A stretch of DNA of 64,000 bases from Aliivibrio fischeri ATCC 7744 = JCM 18803 = DSM 507. Lineage in GTDB: Bacteria > Pseudomonadota > Gammaproteobacteria > Enterobacterales > Vibrionaceae. Positions 27,911 to 37,822 of the stretch are shown here, one piece after another. The translations under genes were made by a program, and so were the position numbers. The notes beneath the pieces were generated by a model that saw only the letters and a program-made list of their open reading frames with translations, ran no database searches and was not told the DNA's origin. The DNA is taken from contig NZ_CP092712.1 of the NCBI RefSeq assembly GCF_023983475.1, positions 2,170,001 through 2,234,000 on the forward strand, in the 5' to 3' direction. Every line of letters begins with the position of its first letter. Position 1 is the stretch's first letter.

Positions 27911-28486
27911 TTACCAACCTTCAATACCAGACATATCAGGTAATTTATGTGCGATGCCTTTATGACAATCTACACACGTTTTTTCACCTGATGCTAACGC
28001 CGTTGAGTGTTGTTTCGCACTGCGTGGGCCTTGCTCTGAGAAATCCATATAATCAAACTCATGACAATTACGACATTCTTGAGAGTTATTCTCTTTCATT
28101 CGATGCCATTCGCGCTCAGCCAAGTGAGCTCGACGTTCTTTAAATTTCTCTTCAGTATCAATCGTTTTCGTCACATAGTGAGCAAATAACTCTTTCGATG
28201 CCTGTACTTTACGAACAATCTTATCTGTCCAGTTATGCGGAACGTGACAATCAGAACAGATAGCACGTACACCTGAACGGTTTGAATAGTGAATCGTCTC
28301 TTGGATTTCCTTAACAATTGGTGCGTGACAACCAGAACAAAACTCTTCTGTATTGGTTGCTTCCATACCCGTGTTAAATGCGCCCCAGAAAAGCAAGCCG
28401 CCCATAAAGCCCATAAATAGAACAATGCCTACTGCTGCTTTACTAGGAGACGAAAAACGCTTCCAAAATGCTTTTAATAATTTCAT
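27911..28486 (-). CDS. napC: Tetraheme c-type cytochrome NapC
   Basis: 191 residues. An N-terminal membrane anchor (AVGIVLFMGFMGGLLFWGAF) and four heme-binding motifs (CSGCH, CSDCH, CRNCH, CVDCH) define a NapC/NirT quinol dehydrogenase. It passes electrons from menaquinol or ubiquinol across the inner membrane to NapB-NapA in the periplasm. It follows napB by 32 bp. The usual NapC length is about 200 residues, so this one is complete. Confidence 0.97.
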   Translation of the reverse strand: MKLLKAFWKRFSSPSKAAVGIVLFMGFMGGLLFWGAFNTGMEATNTEEFCSGCHAPIVKEIQETIHYSNRSGVRAICSDCHVPHNWTDKIVRKVQASKELFAHYVTKTIDTEEKFKERRAHLAEREWHRMKENNSQECRNCHEFDYMDFSEQGPRSAKQHSTALASGEKTCVDCHKGIAHKLPDMSGIEGW

Positions 28487-28518
28487 GTATAGCCTCTCTT
28501 AACTTTATTGGCTATCGA

Positions 28519-28992
28519 CTAGCGCAATGAGTCCACACGTTCAAATTCGTTCTCTACTAGTGGTTTTGCATCCGCTTGAGGAACGTGACATTGTAGACAG
28601 AAGTAACGACGAGGAGATACATCAGAAAGCACTGCATCTTCACGGCTTACGTAATGAGTCACACTAATCTTAGTTGCCCCCATTTCTTTTGCATTTTTCC
28701 AACTATGACAAGACAAACACTTATTGGCATTCAACGAAACTTCATAGTTACGAACCGTATGAGGAACCAAAGGTGGTTGATATACATAGTCACTATCTAA
28801 AGCGTGGTCACGTGGAAAATGCTTAAAATCATCTGCTGGACGTGTTGCTTCTAACTCTGAAGCACCACGTAATGATTCAACACCACCAATGCCACCTGGG
28901 TTATGCAGCTCAGAACCTTGCTCTGCTTCTGCTTGTACTGCGCCAGTGAACAATAGTCCTGCTGACATAAGCGCTATAATGAACTTTTTCAT
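28519..28992 (-). CDS. napB: Diheme cytochrome c subunit NapB
   Basis: 157 residues with a signal peptide (MKKFIIALMSAGLLFTGAVQ) and two heme motifs (CLSCHSW and CLQCHVP). It is the small electron-transfer subunit of periplasmic nitrate reductase. A GGAG ribosome-binding site precedes the ATG. It lies between napA and napC in the operon. Confidence 0.97.
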   Translation of the reverse strand: MKKFIIALMSAGLLFTGAVQAEAEQGSELHNPGGIGGVESLRGASELEATRPADDFKHFPRDHALDSDYVYQPPLVPHTVRNYEVSLNANKCLSCHSWKNAKEMGATKISVTHYVSREDAVLSDVSPRRYFCLQCHVPQADAKPLVENEFERVDSLR

Positions 28993-29067
28993 TCTAATTT
29001 CTCCGCCTTAAGGCAAACTCTAAAACAAGTCACTAGCCAGTAGACTAGCAACTCATCAATTTATTAA

Positions 29068-31557
29068 TTAAGCAATTTTAGTGATTTTAACTGGACACTT
29101 CTTAAAGTCTGTCTGCTTAGATAGCGGATCAGTTGCGTCTAGAATCAACTTGTTAATTAAGATGCGAGCATCAAAGAATGGTACGAATACCAATCCTTCT
29201 GGCGGACGGTTACGGCCACGAGTTTCAACACGAACTCGTACTTCACCACGTTTGTTTGAGATTAGAACTTCATCTCCACGACGTAAATTACGTTTTTTCG
29301 CATCTGCAGGATGGATATAACAAAGCGCATCAGGAACGGCTTTATACAGCTCAGGAACACGACGAGTCATAGTACCTGTATGCCAGTGCTCAAGAACACG
29401 ACCAGTACATAACCACATATCAAACTCATCATTTGGCACTTCAGGTGGCGCTTCATATGGTGCAGAGATAATTAAGGCCTTACCATCAGGTTTACCATAG
29501 AAATCCCAGTCTGAGCCTTTCTTCGCATATGGATCTGAACCTTCTTTAAAGCGCCATAGCGTTTCTTTACCATCAACAACAGGCCAACGTAAACCACGAA
29601 CAGTGTGATAGGTATCGTATGGTGCTAAATCGTGTCCATGTCCACGACCAAAACTTGCATATTCTTCAAACAGACCTTTTTGGACATAGAAGCCTTGAGC
29701 TTTAGCATCATCATTAAGCTCTTGCGCTTCTGATAATGGGAAAGCATCAACTTGGCCATTTTTGAATAAGATGTCATACATAGTTTTGCCACGGTATTCA
29801 GGCGCTTTTGCTACTAGCTCTTCGCCCCACACTTCTTCAACTTTGAAGCGTTTTGAGAATTCCATGATTTGCCATAAATCTGATTTTGCTTCGCCTTTTG
29901 CTTGTACTTGTTGATACCAAGCTTGAGTACGACGCTCTGCGTTACCATAAGCACCTTCTTTCTCTACCCACATTGCAGTTGGTAGAATCAAGTCAGCCGC
30001 TTGTGCAGTTGCTGTTGGGTATGGGTCTGAACATACAATGAAGTTTTCAGGATTACGATAACCAGGTAGACGCTCAGTGTTAATATTTGGACCGGCTTGC
30101 ATGTTGTTATTACACATAACCCAGTAAGCATTGATCTTGCCATCTTTTAGCATGCGATCTTGAACTACGGCATGAGCTCCTGGCTTACCATTTAGAGTAC
30201 CTTCAGGTAGTTTCCAAATTTTCTCAGAGATAGCACGGTGTTTAGGGTTAGCAACCACCATATCAGCAGGTAGACGATGCGAGAACGTACCAACTTCACG
30301 AGCAGTACCACACGCAGATGGTTGACCTGTAAGAGAGAATGGGCTGTTACCAGGAGTTGCAATCTTACCAGTAAGTAAGTGAATGTTATAAACAAGGCTG
30401 TTCATCCAAACACCACGAGTATGTTGGTTCATACCCATTGTCCATAAAGACATTACTTTTGTTTTTGGATCTGCATATTGTTTAGCTAGAGTAATCAGAT
30501 CTTCTTCCGATACGCCTGACATTTCAGATGCTTTTTGTGCCGTATAAGGAGCTACTGATTTTTTATACTCTTCAAAGCTAATTGAAGACATTGCACCTGA
30601 GTTAGGGTTTGCCGCTTCCATTTGAATAGGATCATCATCACGTAAACCGTAACCAATATCCGTCGTCGCTTGTTTGAAGTTCGTATGCTTATTAACGAAA
30701 TCCCAGTTAACTGCATTATTTTGGATAATGTAGTTAGCAATGTAGTTAGCAATAGCAAGGTCAGATTGAGGTTCAAAAATATAGCCTTTATCTGCTAATT
30801 CAAATGAACGATGGTAGTACGTTGATAATACATTAACTTTTACATGAGGATGGCTTAAACGACGATCTGAAATACGAGTCCATAATACTGGGTGCATTTC
30901 TGCCATGTTTGAACCCCACAGAACAAACGAGTCTGCGTTTTCAAAATCATCATAACAGCCCATAGGCTCATCGATACCGAATGTACGCATAAATGCACCT
31001 ACAGCAGATGCCATACAGTGACGAGCATTTGGATCAATGTTGTTTGAACGGAAACCCGCTTTCATCAGCTTAACCGCTGCATAGCCTTCCATTACTGTCC
31101 ACTGACCAGAACCAAACATACCAACACCTGTTGGACCATGTTTTTTCAGAGCTGCTTTCCATTTTTCAGCCATGGTATCTAGAGCAACATCCCAAGATAC
31201 AGGAGCAAAGTCACCATCTTTGTTATATTGGCCGTCTTTCATACGCAACATTGGCGTTTGAACACGATCTTTACCGTACATAATCTTAGAAAGAAAATAA
31301 CCTTTAATACAGTTAAGACCTTTGTTTACAGGTGCTTCAGGATCACCTTGAGTCGCGACTACGCGACCATTTTGAGTACCAACAAGTACTGAACAACCTG
31401 TACCACAAAAACGACAAGGCGCTTTATCCCATTTAATTTTTGTTTGGTCAGAACTAACGATTAAATTTGTTGCTGAAGCAGGTAACGTAACCCCTGCAGC
31501 AGCTGCAGCCGAAGCTGCTGCGTTTGCTTTAACAAACGCACGTCTTGTCATTTTCAT
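29068..31557 (-). CDS. napA: Periplasmic nitrate reductase catalytic subunit NapA
   Basis: 829 residues, the normal NapA size. A twin-arginine signal is visible ([20 protein letters not shown]). The 4Fe-4S cluster is bound by CRFCGTGC plus the cysteine in [11 protein letters not shown], and the bis-MGD molybdenum cofactor domains follow. The molybdenum-ligand cysteine is probably in [18 protein letters not shown]. It reduces nitrate to nitrite in the periplasm. The start overlaps the napD stop by 4 bp (ATGA), indicating translational coupling. Confidence 0.98.
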   Translation of the reverse strand: MKMTRRAFVKANAAASAAAAAGVTLPASATNLIVSSDQTKIKWDKAPCRFCGTGCSVLVGTQNGRVVATQGDPEAPVNKGLNCIKGYFLSKIMYGKDRVQTPMLRMKDGQYNKDGDFAPVSWDVALDTMAEKWKAALKKHGPTGVGMFGSGQWTVMEGYAAVKLMKAGFRSNNIDPNARHCMASAVGAFMRTFGIDEPMGCYDDFENADSFVLWGSNMAEMHPVLWTRISDRRLSHPHVKVNVLSTYYHRSFELADKGYIFEPQSDLAIANYIANYIIQNNAVNWDFVNKHTNFKQATTDIGYGLRDDDPIQMEAANPNSGAMSSISFEEYKKSVAPYTAQKASEMSGVSEEDLITLAKQYADPKTKVMSLWTMGMNQHTRGVWMNSLVYNIHLLTGKIATPGNSPFSLTGQPSACGTAREVGTFSHRLPADMVVANPKHRAISEKIWKLPEGTLNGKPGAHAVVQDRMLKDGKINAYWVMCNNNMQAGPNINTERLPGYRNPENFIVCSDPYPTATAQAADLILPTAMWVEKEGAYGNAERRTQAWYQQVQAKGEAKSDLWQIMEFSKRFKVEEVWGEELVAKAPEYRGKTMYDILFKNGQVDAFPLSEAQELNDDAKAQGFYVQKGLFEEYASFGRGHGHDLAPYDTYHTVRGLRWPVVDGKETLWRFKEGSDPYAKKGSDWDFYGKPDGKALIISAPYEAPPEVPNDEFDMWLCTGRVLEHWHTGTMTRRVPELYKAVPDALCYIHPADAKKRNLRRGDEVLISNKRGEVRVRVETRGRNRPPEGLVFVPFFDARILINKLILDATDPLSKQTDFKKCPVKITKIA

Positions 31558-31838
31558 GATTCATCCTCACATTGCGAATCAAAGTGCTCGATTTGGTGAA
31601 ATACTAAAGCGACATTTAGTACGTCTTCGAAGTCATTTATTTTATCGATTGAATCGGTGATATATCCTTGGTTTTCAGTTTCAAGAACAACAATAATCTT
31701 GCCCTCTTCACTTTCTCCATATATTTCCGTATTCGGCAGTGCTAATATTTTTTCTTTTGTTATTTCAAGTGACTCAGGTCTTACATGAACCACTAAGCTT
31801 GAAATATGAACTTCATTTTCAGGCAAATTCTCTAACAT
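31554..31838 (-). CDS. napD: NapA signal-binding chaperone NapD
   Basis: 94 residues. NapD is a cytoplasmic ferredoxin-fold chaperone that binds the twin-arginine signal of NapA and is needed for its maturation. The protein contains [20 protein letters not shown]-like N-terminal strands, as expected. It overlaps napF by 7 bp and napA by 4 bp. Confidence 0.94.
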   Translation of the reverse strand: MLENLPENEVHISSLVVHVRPESLEITKEKILALPNTEIYGESEEGKIIVVLETENQGYITDSIDKINDFEDVLNVALVFHQIEHFDSQCEDES

Positions 31839-32356
31839 GATGTGCTATCTTCCAGTGTCATGCTGATAGCAGATGTAGGGCAAACAGCAACACAGCCACC
31901 ACATCCATTACAGGCATCAAAATTAATTTTAGGTTGAGCTACGCTGCCCAACTGAAGTTGAAAACGAATGGCTTGTGTTTCACACATATCGCTACAACTA
32001 CGACATTCCACAGATTTTTTCGCTAAACAGTTTTCATTTATAGATATTTTATGAGAGAAAACAGGCTCAGCCGTTAAATCAAATAAAGCTTCAGGACAGC
32101 TATTTGCACAGCCTTCACAAAAAGTACATTCACCTTTTGTAAAATCGACGATAGGAAACCCACCATCCCCTTTAACAATAATATTTTCTTCACATGCATT
32201 AATGCACTTTTCACATCGAGTACACTTTGACGTAAAAACTGATTCATTTTCTACCCAAGGCAATCGCTGTTGTGTTAACGGATTTATTTTTTTTTGAGAA
32301 GATAAACGGCGAAAAAATCCTCGCTTAGAATGGTCAATTGCATTATCTTGACTCAT
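31832..32356 (-). CDS. napF: Ferredoxin-type protein NapF
   Basis: 174 residues with four-cysteine clusters CTRCEKCINACEE, CTFCEGCANSCPE, CRSCSDMCET and CNGCGGCVAVCP, i.e. several 4Fe-4S sites. NapF is a cytoplasmic iron-sulfur protein that interacts with NapA during maturation. It is the first gene of napF-D-A-B-C and is divergent from narQ across a 187-bp regulatory gap. Confidence 0.95.
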   Translation of the reverse strand: MSQDNAIDHSKRGFFRRLSSQKKINPLTQQRLPWVENESVFTSKCTRCEKCINACEENIIVKGDGGFPIVDFTKGECTFCEGCANSCPEALFDLTAEPVFSHKISINENCLAKKSVECRSCSDMCETQAIRFQLQLGSVAQPKINFDACNGCGGCVAVCPTSAISMTLEDSTSC

Positions 32357-32427
32357 CTATTCATAACCTCAGTTATTCATTAACATTTTTATATGTTGAA
32401 TTTTAAATTTTGTCATATTTATTGATA

Positions 32428-32443
32428 TACCCCATAATGGTTA
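32428..32443. promoter_or_regulatory. NarP-type 7-2-7 binding site in the nap/nar gap
   Basis: TACCCCA-TA-ATGGTTA. Each heptamer matches the NarL/NarP consensus TACYYMT at 6 of 7 positions, arranged as inverted repeats with 2-bp spacing, the arrangement preferred by NarP. It lies 72 bp upstream of napF and 100 bp upstream of narQ. Confidence 0.6.
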
Positions 32444-32457
32444 AACATAGGTAAATT

Positions 32458-32471
32458 TTGTTTTAGATCAA
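32458..32471. promoter_or_regulatory. FNR-like site in the nap/nar gap
   Basis: TTGTT-TTAG-ATCAA matches the FNR consensus TTGAT-N4-ATCAA at 9 of 10 defined positions. Anaerobic activation of nap by FNR is established in enterics and vibrios. It is 15 bp from the NarP-like site, close enough for joint control. Confidence 0.6.
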
Positions 32472-32543
32472 TTTTTAAAATAAATAAAAACAACAAAATA
32501 GATCCCATTTGCTTCTTTTAATCATAGGTCACAATTAACAAAC

Positions 32544-34235
32544 ATGAAACATACTAAGACCTCAATCTTAACAAGGACCATTGCTCAAGTGATGTTGTTG
32601 ATTGTTATGATCTCCATAATTACAACGAGCTTAGCCTTAATTACACTTTCCTCTAGCTTAAAAGATGCAGAAGCGGTCAATATTGCTGGCTCATTACGTA
32701 TGCAAAGCTACCGTCTAGCCTATGATATTGAAACAGACTCTCCAGAACTGATTAAACATTTAGATAAATTTTCACAATCGATAGAATCACCTTCGTTTAA
32801 GTCACTAGACCAATGGTTCGTTCCTGATGATATTGAAGATTATTACGAAGACATCCGACTACAATGGCTTTCCTTACAGCCATCATTATTAAGCGACAAC
32901 AAACAGATTTATTTAAACAAAGTCTCCCTTTTCGTTGATGAAATTGATCATTTTGTTTTTCGTTTACAAGAATTTTCAGAAAGAAAGCTTCAATTACTTT
33001 CTCTTATTGGTGCCCTTGGCTTATCACTGATTGTCTTCTCAAGTGTTTTCATTATTTTTTTCACTCAAAGAAAAATCGTGAGTCCATTACATCACCTAGT
33101 TGCTGCAAGTCATGCCATGACAAAAGGAAACTATTCAGTTCAGGTGGATTTAAATAGTGATAATGAATTAGGTCAGTTAGGGAATGCATTTAATCACATG
33201 ACAAGACAAGTCGATTTGAGCTATCGCGAATTAGAAAATCGAGTTGAAGATAAAACCAAAAAACTCAGCCAAGCCAATCGCTCATTAATGATCTTGTATC
33301 AATGCTCTCAACAACTCTCGGCATCACAACTGGATGAACAAGCGTTTAAAAACATTCTTGATACCTTTACGAATATTGAAGGGGTTATCAGTGCTCGTCT
33401 GATTGTTGAAGAGGAATCCGGTGGCGATTGGGAGATAACAAGCGGTGAACCTGACGAATCCCCATGGAGTCTTCAGGAGTTATGTATTGATGGTGAACAA
33501 TTAGGATACTTATTATGGCAAGTGTCATTGCCTTGCCCTGATCAGAAATTAATCATCAATATTTCAAATATTCTGGCACGTGGTATTTTCTATAACCAAG
33601 CACAAAAACAAACACACCAACTCATTTTATTAGAAGAACGCTCAACGATAGCTCGTGAACTTCATGACTCTTTAGCTCAGTCTCTTTCTTATTTGAAGAT
33701 TCAGACAACACTATTAAAGCGCCAGTTAGAAAAGTGTGATTGTATAAATACAAGTACTACACTAGTGGAATTGGATGAAGGTCTTAAAAGTGCATATAGT
33801 CAATTGCGAGGTCTATTAAACACATTTAGATTAACCATTAATAAAGCTCACTTTGGTGAGGCCTTACAAGAAATCATGACAACCTTAGCCTCACAAACTA
33901 AGATAAATATTCATTTAAATAACGAGCTTCCTTCTTTGCCTATAAATGCTCAACAACATGTTCATTTACTACAATTGATAAGAGAAGCGACATTAAATGC
34001 CATCAAACACTCAAAAGCTGATAATATTATCATTACGTGTTTTCAAGAAGGTGAGCAAGGCTGTATTAACATTGAGGACGATGGAGTAGGGTTTGATCCT
34101 ACAGAAGAAAAAATAAATCATTATGGATTAAGGATCATGCAAGAACGTGCAAACTGCGTTCATGGTAAGCTATCCATAACTTCAGAAATAGACAACGGTT
34201 GTACAGTGAACGTTATGTTTCCACTAAACCAATAA
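32544..34235 (+). CDS. narQ: Nitrate/nitrite sensor histidine kinase NarQ
   Basis: 563 residues. First membrane helix at about 12-35; the periplasmic part starts with the P-box (NIAGSLRMQSYRLAYDIE), the conserved nitrate-binding segment. A second membrane helix (LLSLIGALGLSLIVFSSVFI) is followed by HAMP (about 175-230), a signalling helix/GAF-like part and a HisKA_3 dimerisation domain with the phospho-histidine in ERSTIARELHDSLAQSLSYL, then an HATPase domain (IEDDGVGFDPT). Divergent from napF and 20 bp before narP. Confidence 0.96.
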   Translation: MKHTKTSILTRTIAQVMLLIVMISIITTSLALITLSSSLKDAEAVNIAGSLRMQSYRLAYDIETDSPELIKHLDKFSQSIESPSFKSLDQWFVPDDIEDYYEDIRLQWLSLQPSLLSDNKQIYLNKVSLFVDEIDHFVFRLQEFSERKLQLLSLIGALGLSLIVFSSVFIIFFTQRKIVSPLHHLVAASHAMTKGNYSVQVDLNSDNELGQLGNAFNHMTRQVDLSYRELENRVEDKTKKLSQANRSLMILYQCSQQLSASQLDEQAFKNILDTFTNIEGVISARLIVEEESGGDWEITSGEPDESPWSLQELCIDGEQLGYLLWQVSLPCPDQKLIINISNILARGIFYNQAQKQTHQLILLEERSTIARELHDSLAQSLSYLKIQTTLLKRQLEKCDCINTSTTLVELDEGLKSAYSQLRGLLNTFRLTINKAHFGEALQEIMTTLASQTKINIHLNNELPSLPINAQQHVHLLQLIREATLNAIKHSKADNIIITCFQEGEQGCINIEDDGVGFDPTEEKINHYGLRIMQERANCVHGKLSITSEIDNGCTVNVMFPLNQ

Positions 34236-34255
34236 AATAATAGAGGTAAAAAATT

Positions 34256-34867
34256 ATGTGGAATGTCGTTATCGTTGATGATCATCCGTTAATGCGTCGT
34301 GGTATTGGCCAACTTCTTTCTTTTGATGAAGAATTCACACTCACTGGCGAAGCAAGTAATGGCACTGATGCTGTAGCTCTGATTTCACAAGATGAACCAG
34401 ACCTTGTTCTTCTTGATCTAAATATGAAAGGCATGTCAGGTTTAGATACGTTACATGCACTAAGAAATGAAGGGGTAACCTGCCCGATTGTCATTTTAAC
34501 CGTGTCAGACAATAAACAGGACATCAAAACATTAATTAAAGCTGGCGCTGATGGTTATCTATTAAAAGACAGTGAACCAGATGAACTAATCGCATTGTTA
34601 AAAGAAGCGATGAAAGGCGGCAAAGCCTACTCTGAACAAGTTAAAGCGTGTTTAGAAGAAGACGCTCAAGGCGACGACAAATTATCTCAATTAACGGCTC
34701 GTGAACTAGAAATATTACAACATGTTGCAAAAGGCATGAGAAATAAACAAGTTGCAGATCAACTGTTTATTTCTGAAGCGACCGTAAAAGTGCACATGAA
34801 AAGTTTATTGAAAAAATTAAATGTAAAATCACGTGTTGCAGCCACACTACTCTATTTAGATTCGTAA
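34256..34867 (+). CDS. narP: Nitrate/nitrite response regulator NarP
   Basis: 203 residues. An N-terminal receiver domain has the acidic pair in VVIVDDHPLMRRGIGQLLSF and the phosphoacceptor Asp in DLVLLDLNMKGMSGLDTL; a C-terminal LuxR-type helix-turn-helix contains LTARELEILQHVAKGMRNKQ and SEATVKVHMKSLLKKL. Partner of the adjacent NarQ; presumed to activate nap through the site in the divergent gap. Confidence 0.95.
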   Translation: MWNVVIVDDHPLMRRGIGQLLSFDEEFTLTGEASNGTDAVALISQDEPDLVLLDLNMKGMSGLDTLHALRNEGVTCPIVILTVSDNKQDIKTLIKAGADGYLLKDSEPDELIALLKEAMKGGKAYSEQVKACLEEDAQGDDKLSQLTARELEILQHVAKGMRNKQVADQLFISEATVKVHMKSLLKKLNVKSRVAATLLYLDS

Positions 34868-34868
34868 T

Positions 34869-35198
34869 ATGAAAAAAACGTTTTATGCCCTCTTATCTCT
34901 ATTGGTACTAAATGGTTGTGCATTAACAACAGAACCAATGACGCCTGAATCAAGTGCTATCAACTTATATTATAATGATAGTGTCGTAGAGGGGTGCCAA
35001 GAGGTTGGCACTGTGACAGGAAGTGAGGGCCATTGGTATACCTTCTTCTTTATTACGAATAAAGATCTAACCATTGGTGCAATTAATGACATTAAAAATG
35101 AAGCTCAAGCTTTAGGTGCAAACAGCATAGTGATTCACACACCGTCGCCATTTAATACATCAGTAACTATGTTTGGCTCTGCTTATATTTGCCCTTAA
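34869..35198 (+). CDS. DUF4156-type small lipoprotein
   Basis: 109 residues with lipoprotein signal LLSLLVLNGCALTTEP (Cys at 17). The body (VVEGCQEVGTVTGSEGHWYT and NDIKNEAQALGANSIVIHTP) fits the DUF4156 family of small gammaproteobacterial lipoproteins. The start is only 1 bp after the narP stop, so it is translated from the narQP transcript. No link to nitrate sensing is known; coupling to narP is notable only as a position. Confidence 0.82.
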   Translation: MKKTFYALLSLLVLNGCALTTEPMTPESSAINLYYNDSVVEGCQEVGTVTGSEGHWYTFFFITNKDLTIGAINDIKNEAQALGANSIVIHTPSPFNTSVTMFGSAYICP

Positions 35199-35256
35199 TA
35201 ACTTTTAACCTTAATAACTCTTAACTCGGGTTAATTAATCACTTCATTTTACAAAC

Positions 35257-35290
35257 AAAAAACGCCAACTTTTACGTTGGCGTTTTATTT
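35257..35290. terminator. Bidirectional terminator after narQP-lipoprotein operon
   Basis: AAAACGCCAAC / GTTGGCGTTTT stem with a 6-nt loop and A/T runs on both sides. Confidence 0.88.
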
Positions 35291-35318
35291 TATCTGCACA
35301 TTAAAGAAGCACATATTT

Positions 35319-35600
35319 TTAATGGTGCAATGTTGATGCAATTTCATCTTCTCGAGAACATACCCACTCAGGATCATAAGGCCCCCAATCTGAAAGACGG
35401 TAATAACCATCATTATGACGACGGCCATCTTGAATAAACATCAATTCAATCCCAATGCCAGGTAAAGCCTTCAATACATCTTGAATAGTACGACGAGGCC
35501 AACCAGTTAACTCTACAAGTTTAGGAACATTCGGCCTTTCTATATTATGTACCAATAACGCCAAATATAAGCGTCTGGCAAACACTGGATTCAACTCCAT
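35319..35600 (-). CDS. Small winged-helix / helix-turn-helix protein
   Basis: 93 residues. The segment NVPKLVELTGWPRRTIQDVL at about 24-43 is a plausible helix-turn-helix, followed by a beta-wing-like QDGRRHNDGYYRLSDWGPYD. A GGAGG ribosome-binding site precedes the ATG. Likely a small DNA-binding protein conserved in vibrios; the target is unknown. It is convergent with the narQP operon. Confidence 0.75.
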   Translation of the reverse strand: MELNPVFARRLYLALLVHNIERPNVPKLVELTGWPRRTIQDVLKALPGIGIELMFIQDGRRHNDGYYRLSDWGPYDPEWVCSREDEIASTLHH

Positions 35601-35766
35601 TGATACCTCCTGAATTAATAAGAGTAATTATTAATCATTCAATAAAAATGATGTTGAGATTGATCAACTAATTACGAAAATAATCTCATATTTATGTAAA
35701 TGGGTCATAAAATCGTATTTTTTGTAATTAATTTTCACAATAAGATCGGCGATATTCTCTAAAGCA

Positions 35767-36051
35767 TTATCCAATATTAACCGTACCACCACCTTTTAGT
35801 GTGCCACCACACCCAATAGCATCGCCATCTCTTGCTGCAGGCTTTCCATCAATAAATACAGAACTTGAACCGGCAGAAATGGATCTTGGATGAGGTGGAT
35901 GTTTAGGTTTAGAGTGAGGAGCAAGAGGATCACCTTGCCTTGCTGCTGGAATTCCATCCACTTTTACTGTCCCAGAGCCAGCTAAAACTGGAGTTGGATG
36001 AAAACCGTCATGATCACTACCAATATCCCCCACTTTCACTGCATTTCCCAT
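35767..36051 (-). CDS. PAAR-domain protein (type VI secretion spike tip)
   Basis: 94 residues from the ATG at 36051, which has a perfect AAAGGAGG ribosome-binding site; the longer TTG-started frame from 36066 would place that site inside the gene. Gly/Pro-rich repeats with VLAGSGTVKVDGIPAARQGD and SSSVFIDGKPAARDGDAIGC are the PAAR signature that forms the sharp cone on VgrG. No effector extension, no vgrG, hcp or immunity gene nearby, so it is an orphan PAAR presumably serving a type VI system encoded elsewhere. Confidence 0.92.
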   Translation of the reverse strand: MGNAVKVGDIGSDHDGFHPTPVLAGSGTVKVDGIPAARQGDPLAPHSKPKHPPHPRSISAGSSSVFIDGKPAARDGDAIGCGGTLKGGGTVNIG

Positions 36052-36248
36052 ATAGCCTCCTTTCAATATTGGGTCGAATCAGAAGTGTATGTGTTATTCC
36101 GCCTCTTTAATATTTGCCCGAAAAGAATGGCGAGTCACTTCAAATAATAATCAACAGATTACTAAATAACCTTCAAGACTGGCGTATTTGTTCAATAATC
36201 GTTATAACTAGACAATAATTAATAACATAACTAAAAATGAAGAAAGTC

Positions 36249-36596
36249 ATGACTACAATCTACGGAATTAAAAACTGCGACACCATCAAGAAATGCAAAA
36301 AATGGCTTGAAGCAAATAACATTAACTTTACTTATCACGATTATCGTACTGATGGTATTGATAAAGATATGGTAGCTACATTCGTAAAACAACTTGGTTG
36401 GGAAAATGTAGTAAATAAACGTGGTACCACGTATCGCCAACTAACTGATGAACAAAAAGCATCTCTAAATGAAGAAACAGCAATCGAATTATTGCTAGAA
36501 ATGCCAGCTATGATTAAACGCCCTGTACTTATTCATAATAATGAATACCACTTAGGCTTTAAGCCAGCTCAATACGAGACCTTGTTTGATATCTAA
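36249..36596 (+). CDS. ArsC/Spx-family protein YffB-like
   Basis: 115 residues from the ATG at 36249 ([20 protein letters not shown]), preceded by AAGAAAG; the ATG at 36237 lacks a ribosome-binding site. Thioredoxin-fold protein of the arsenate reductase-like family. The active-site region is [12 protein letters not shown], and [11 protein letters not shown] is the conserved cis-proline/Arg loop. The position before dapE is conserved with E. coli yffB-dapE. Thiol oxidoreductase activity is plausible; true arsenate reduction is doubtful for YffB. Confidence 0.92.
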   Translation: MTTIYGIKNCDTIKKCKKWLEANNINFTYHDYRTDGIDKDMVATFVKQLGWENVVNKRGTTYRQLTDEQKASLNEETAIELLLEMPAMIKRPVLIHNNEYHLGFKPAQYETLFDI

Positions 36597-36630
36597 TGCC
36601 ATTAATAAAAAAGAAGTAAAGGAATACAGA

Positions 36631-37764
36631 ATGTCTGATACACCAACATTAGCTCTTGCTAAAGATTTACTAAGCCGCCAATCCATCACACCTGAAGATG
36701 CAGGTTGCCAAGAGCTAATGATTAAACGACTAGAAGCTCTTGGTTTTACCATTGAAATTATGGTGTTTGAAGATACAACCAACTTTTGGGCTCGTCGAGG
36801 CAATGAAGCACCATTATTTACTTTTGCAGGACATACGGATGTTGTTCCTACAGGTGATTTAACGCATTGGAATACCAATCCATTTGAACCAACAATCATT
36901 GACGGAATGCTCTACGCTCGTGGAGCAGCAGATATGAAGGGCTCTTTAGCTTGTATGGTGGTTGCCGTTGAGCGTTTCGTCGGAGAGCACCCGAATCACA
37001 AAGGTTCAATTTCATTTTTAATCACATCCGATGAAGAAGGTCCATTTATTAATGGCACGACTCGTGTTGTAGATACCCTGCAAGAACGTGACGAAATCAT
37101 TGATATGTGTATCGTAGGTGAACCATCAAGTACCTCTCATGTTGGTGATGTGGTTAAAAATGGGCGTAGAGGATCATTAACAGGTAATTTAACCGTTAAA
37201 GGTATTCAAGGGCATGTTGCTTATCCGCATATAGCTCGCAATCCAATTCACCAAGCGATGCCCGCTCTGTCAGAGCTAGCAACGACCGTTTGGGACAATG
37301 GCAATGATTATTTTCCACCAACAAGCTTTCAAATCCCAAATATGAATGGCGGCACAGGCGCTTCAAACGTTATTCCTGGCACAGTCGATATCATGTTTAA
37401 CTTTAGATTCAGCACCGAATCAACAGTCGATGAGCTACAACAACGTGTCGTCGAAATTTTAGATAAGCATGATTTAGAATACGACTTAGACTGGATTATC
37501 AATGGTCTCCCTTTCCTAACTGATACTGGCGATTTATTAACAGCCGTTGTTAATGCTGTCGATACGGTTAATCAACAAAAACCACAACTATTAACGACGG
37601 GTGGAACGTCAGATGGGCGTTTTATTGCTCAAATGGGTTCCCAAGTTATAGAGCTTGGCCCAGTGAATGCGACCATTCATAAGGTAAACGAGTGCGTAAA
37701 TGTAGAAGATTTAGAAAAACTGACTGATATGTATCAAGAAGTCCTAAATAATCTACTAGCATAA
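36631..37764 (+). CDS. dapE: Succinyl-diaminopimelate desuccinylase DapE
   Basis: 377 residues from the ATG at 36631 ([20 protein letters not shown]) with AAGGA 8 bp before; an upstream in-frame ATG at 36586 overlaps the yffB-like gene and is unlikely. Zinc peptidase-family (M20) enzyme of the lysine/meso-DAP pathway. Metal ligands are visible in [34 protein letters not shown], and near the C-terminus [14 protein letters not shown]. Confidence 0.97.
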   Translation: MSDTPTLALAKDLLSRQSITPEDAGCQELMIKRLEALGFTIEIMVFEDTTNFWARRGNEAPLFTFAGHTDVVPTGDLTHWNTNPFEPTIIDGMLYARGAADMKGSLACMVVAVERFVGEHPNHKGSISFLITSDEEGPFINGTTRVVDTLQERDEIIDMCIVGEPSSTSHVGDVVKNGRRGSLTGNLTVKGIQGHVAYPHIARNPIHQAMPALSELATTVWDNGNDYFPPTSFQIPNMNGGTGASNVIPGTVDIMFNFRFSTESTVDELQQRVVEILDKHDLEYDLDWIINGLPFLTDTGDLLTAVVNAVDTVNQQKPQLLTTGGTSDGRFIAQMGSQVIELGPVNATIHKVNECVNVEDLEKLTDMYQEVLNNLLA

Positions 37765-37779
37765 GGATAAATTAGGGTT

Positions 37780-37812
37780 ATGATGAGAGAGCTTTTGTTC
37801 TCTCATCTTTAA
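37780..37812 (+). terminator. Terminator-like hairpin after dapE
   Basis: GATGAGAG / CTCTCATC with a 10-nt loop then TTTAATT, just before the M15 peptidase gene. The short T-run suggests partial termination. Confidence 0.6.
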
Positions 37813-37822
37813 TTGGTGCCCT

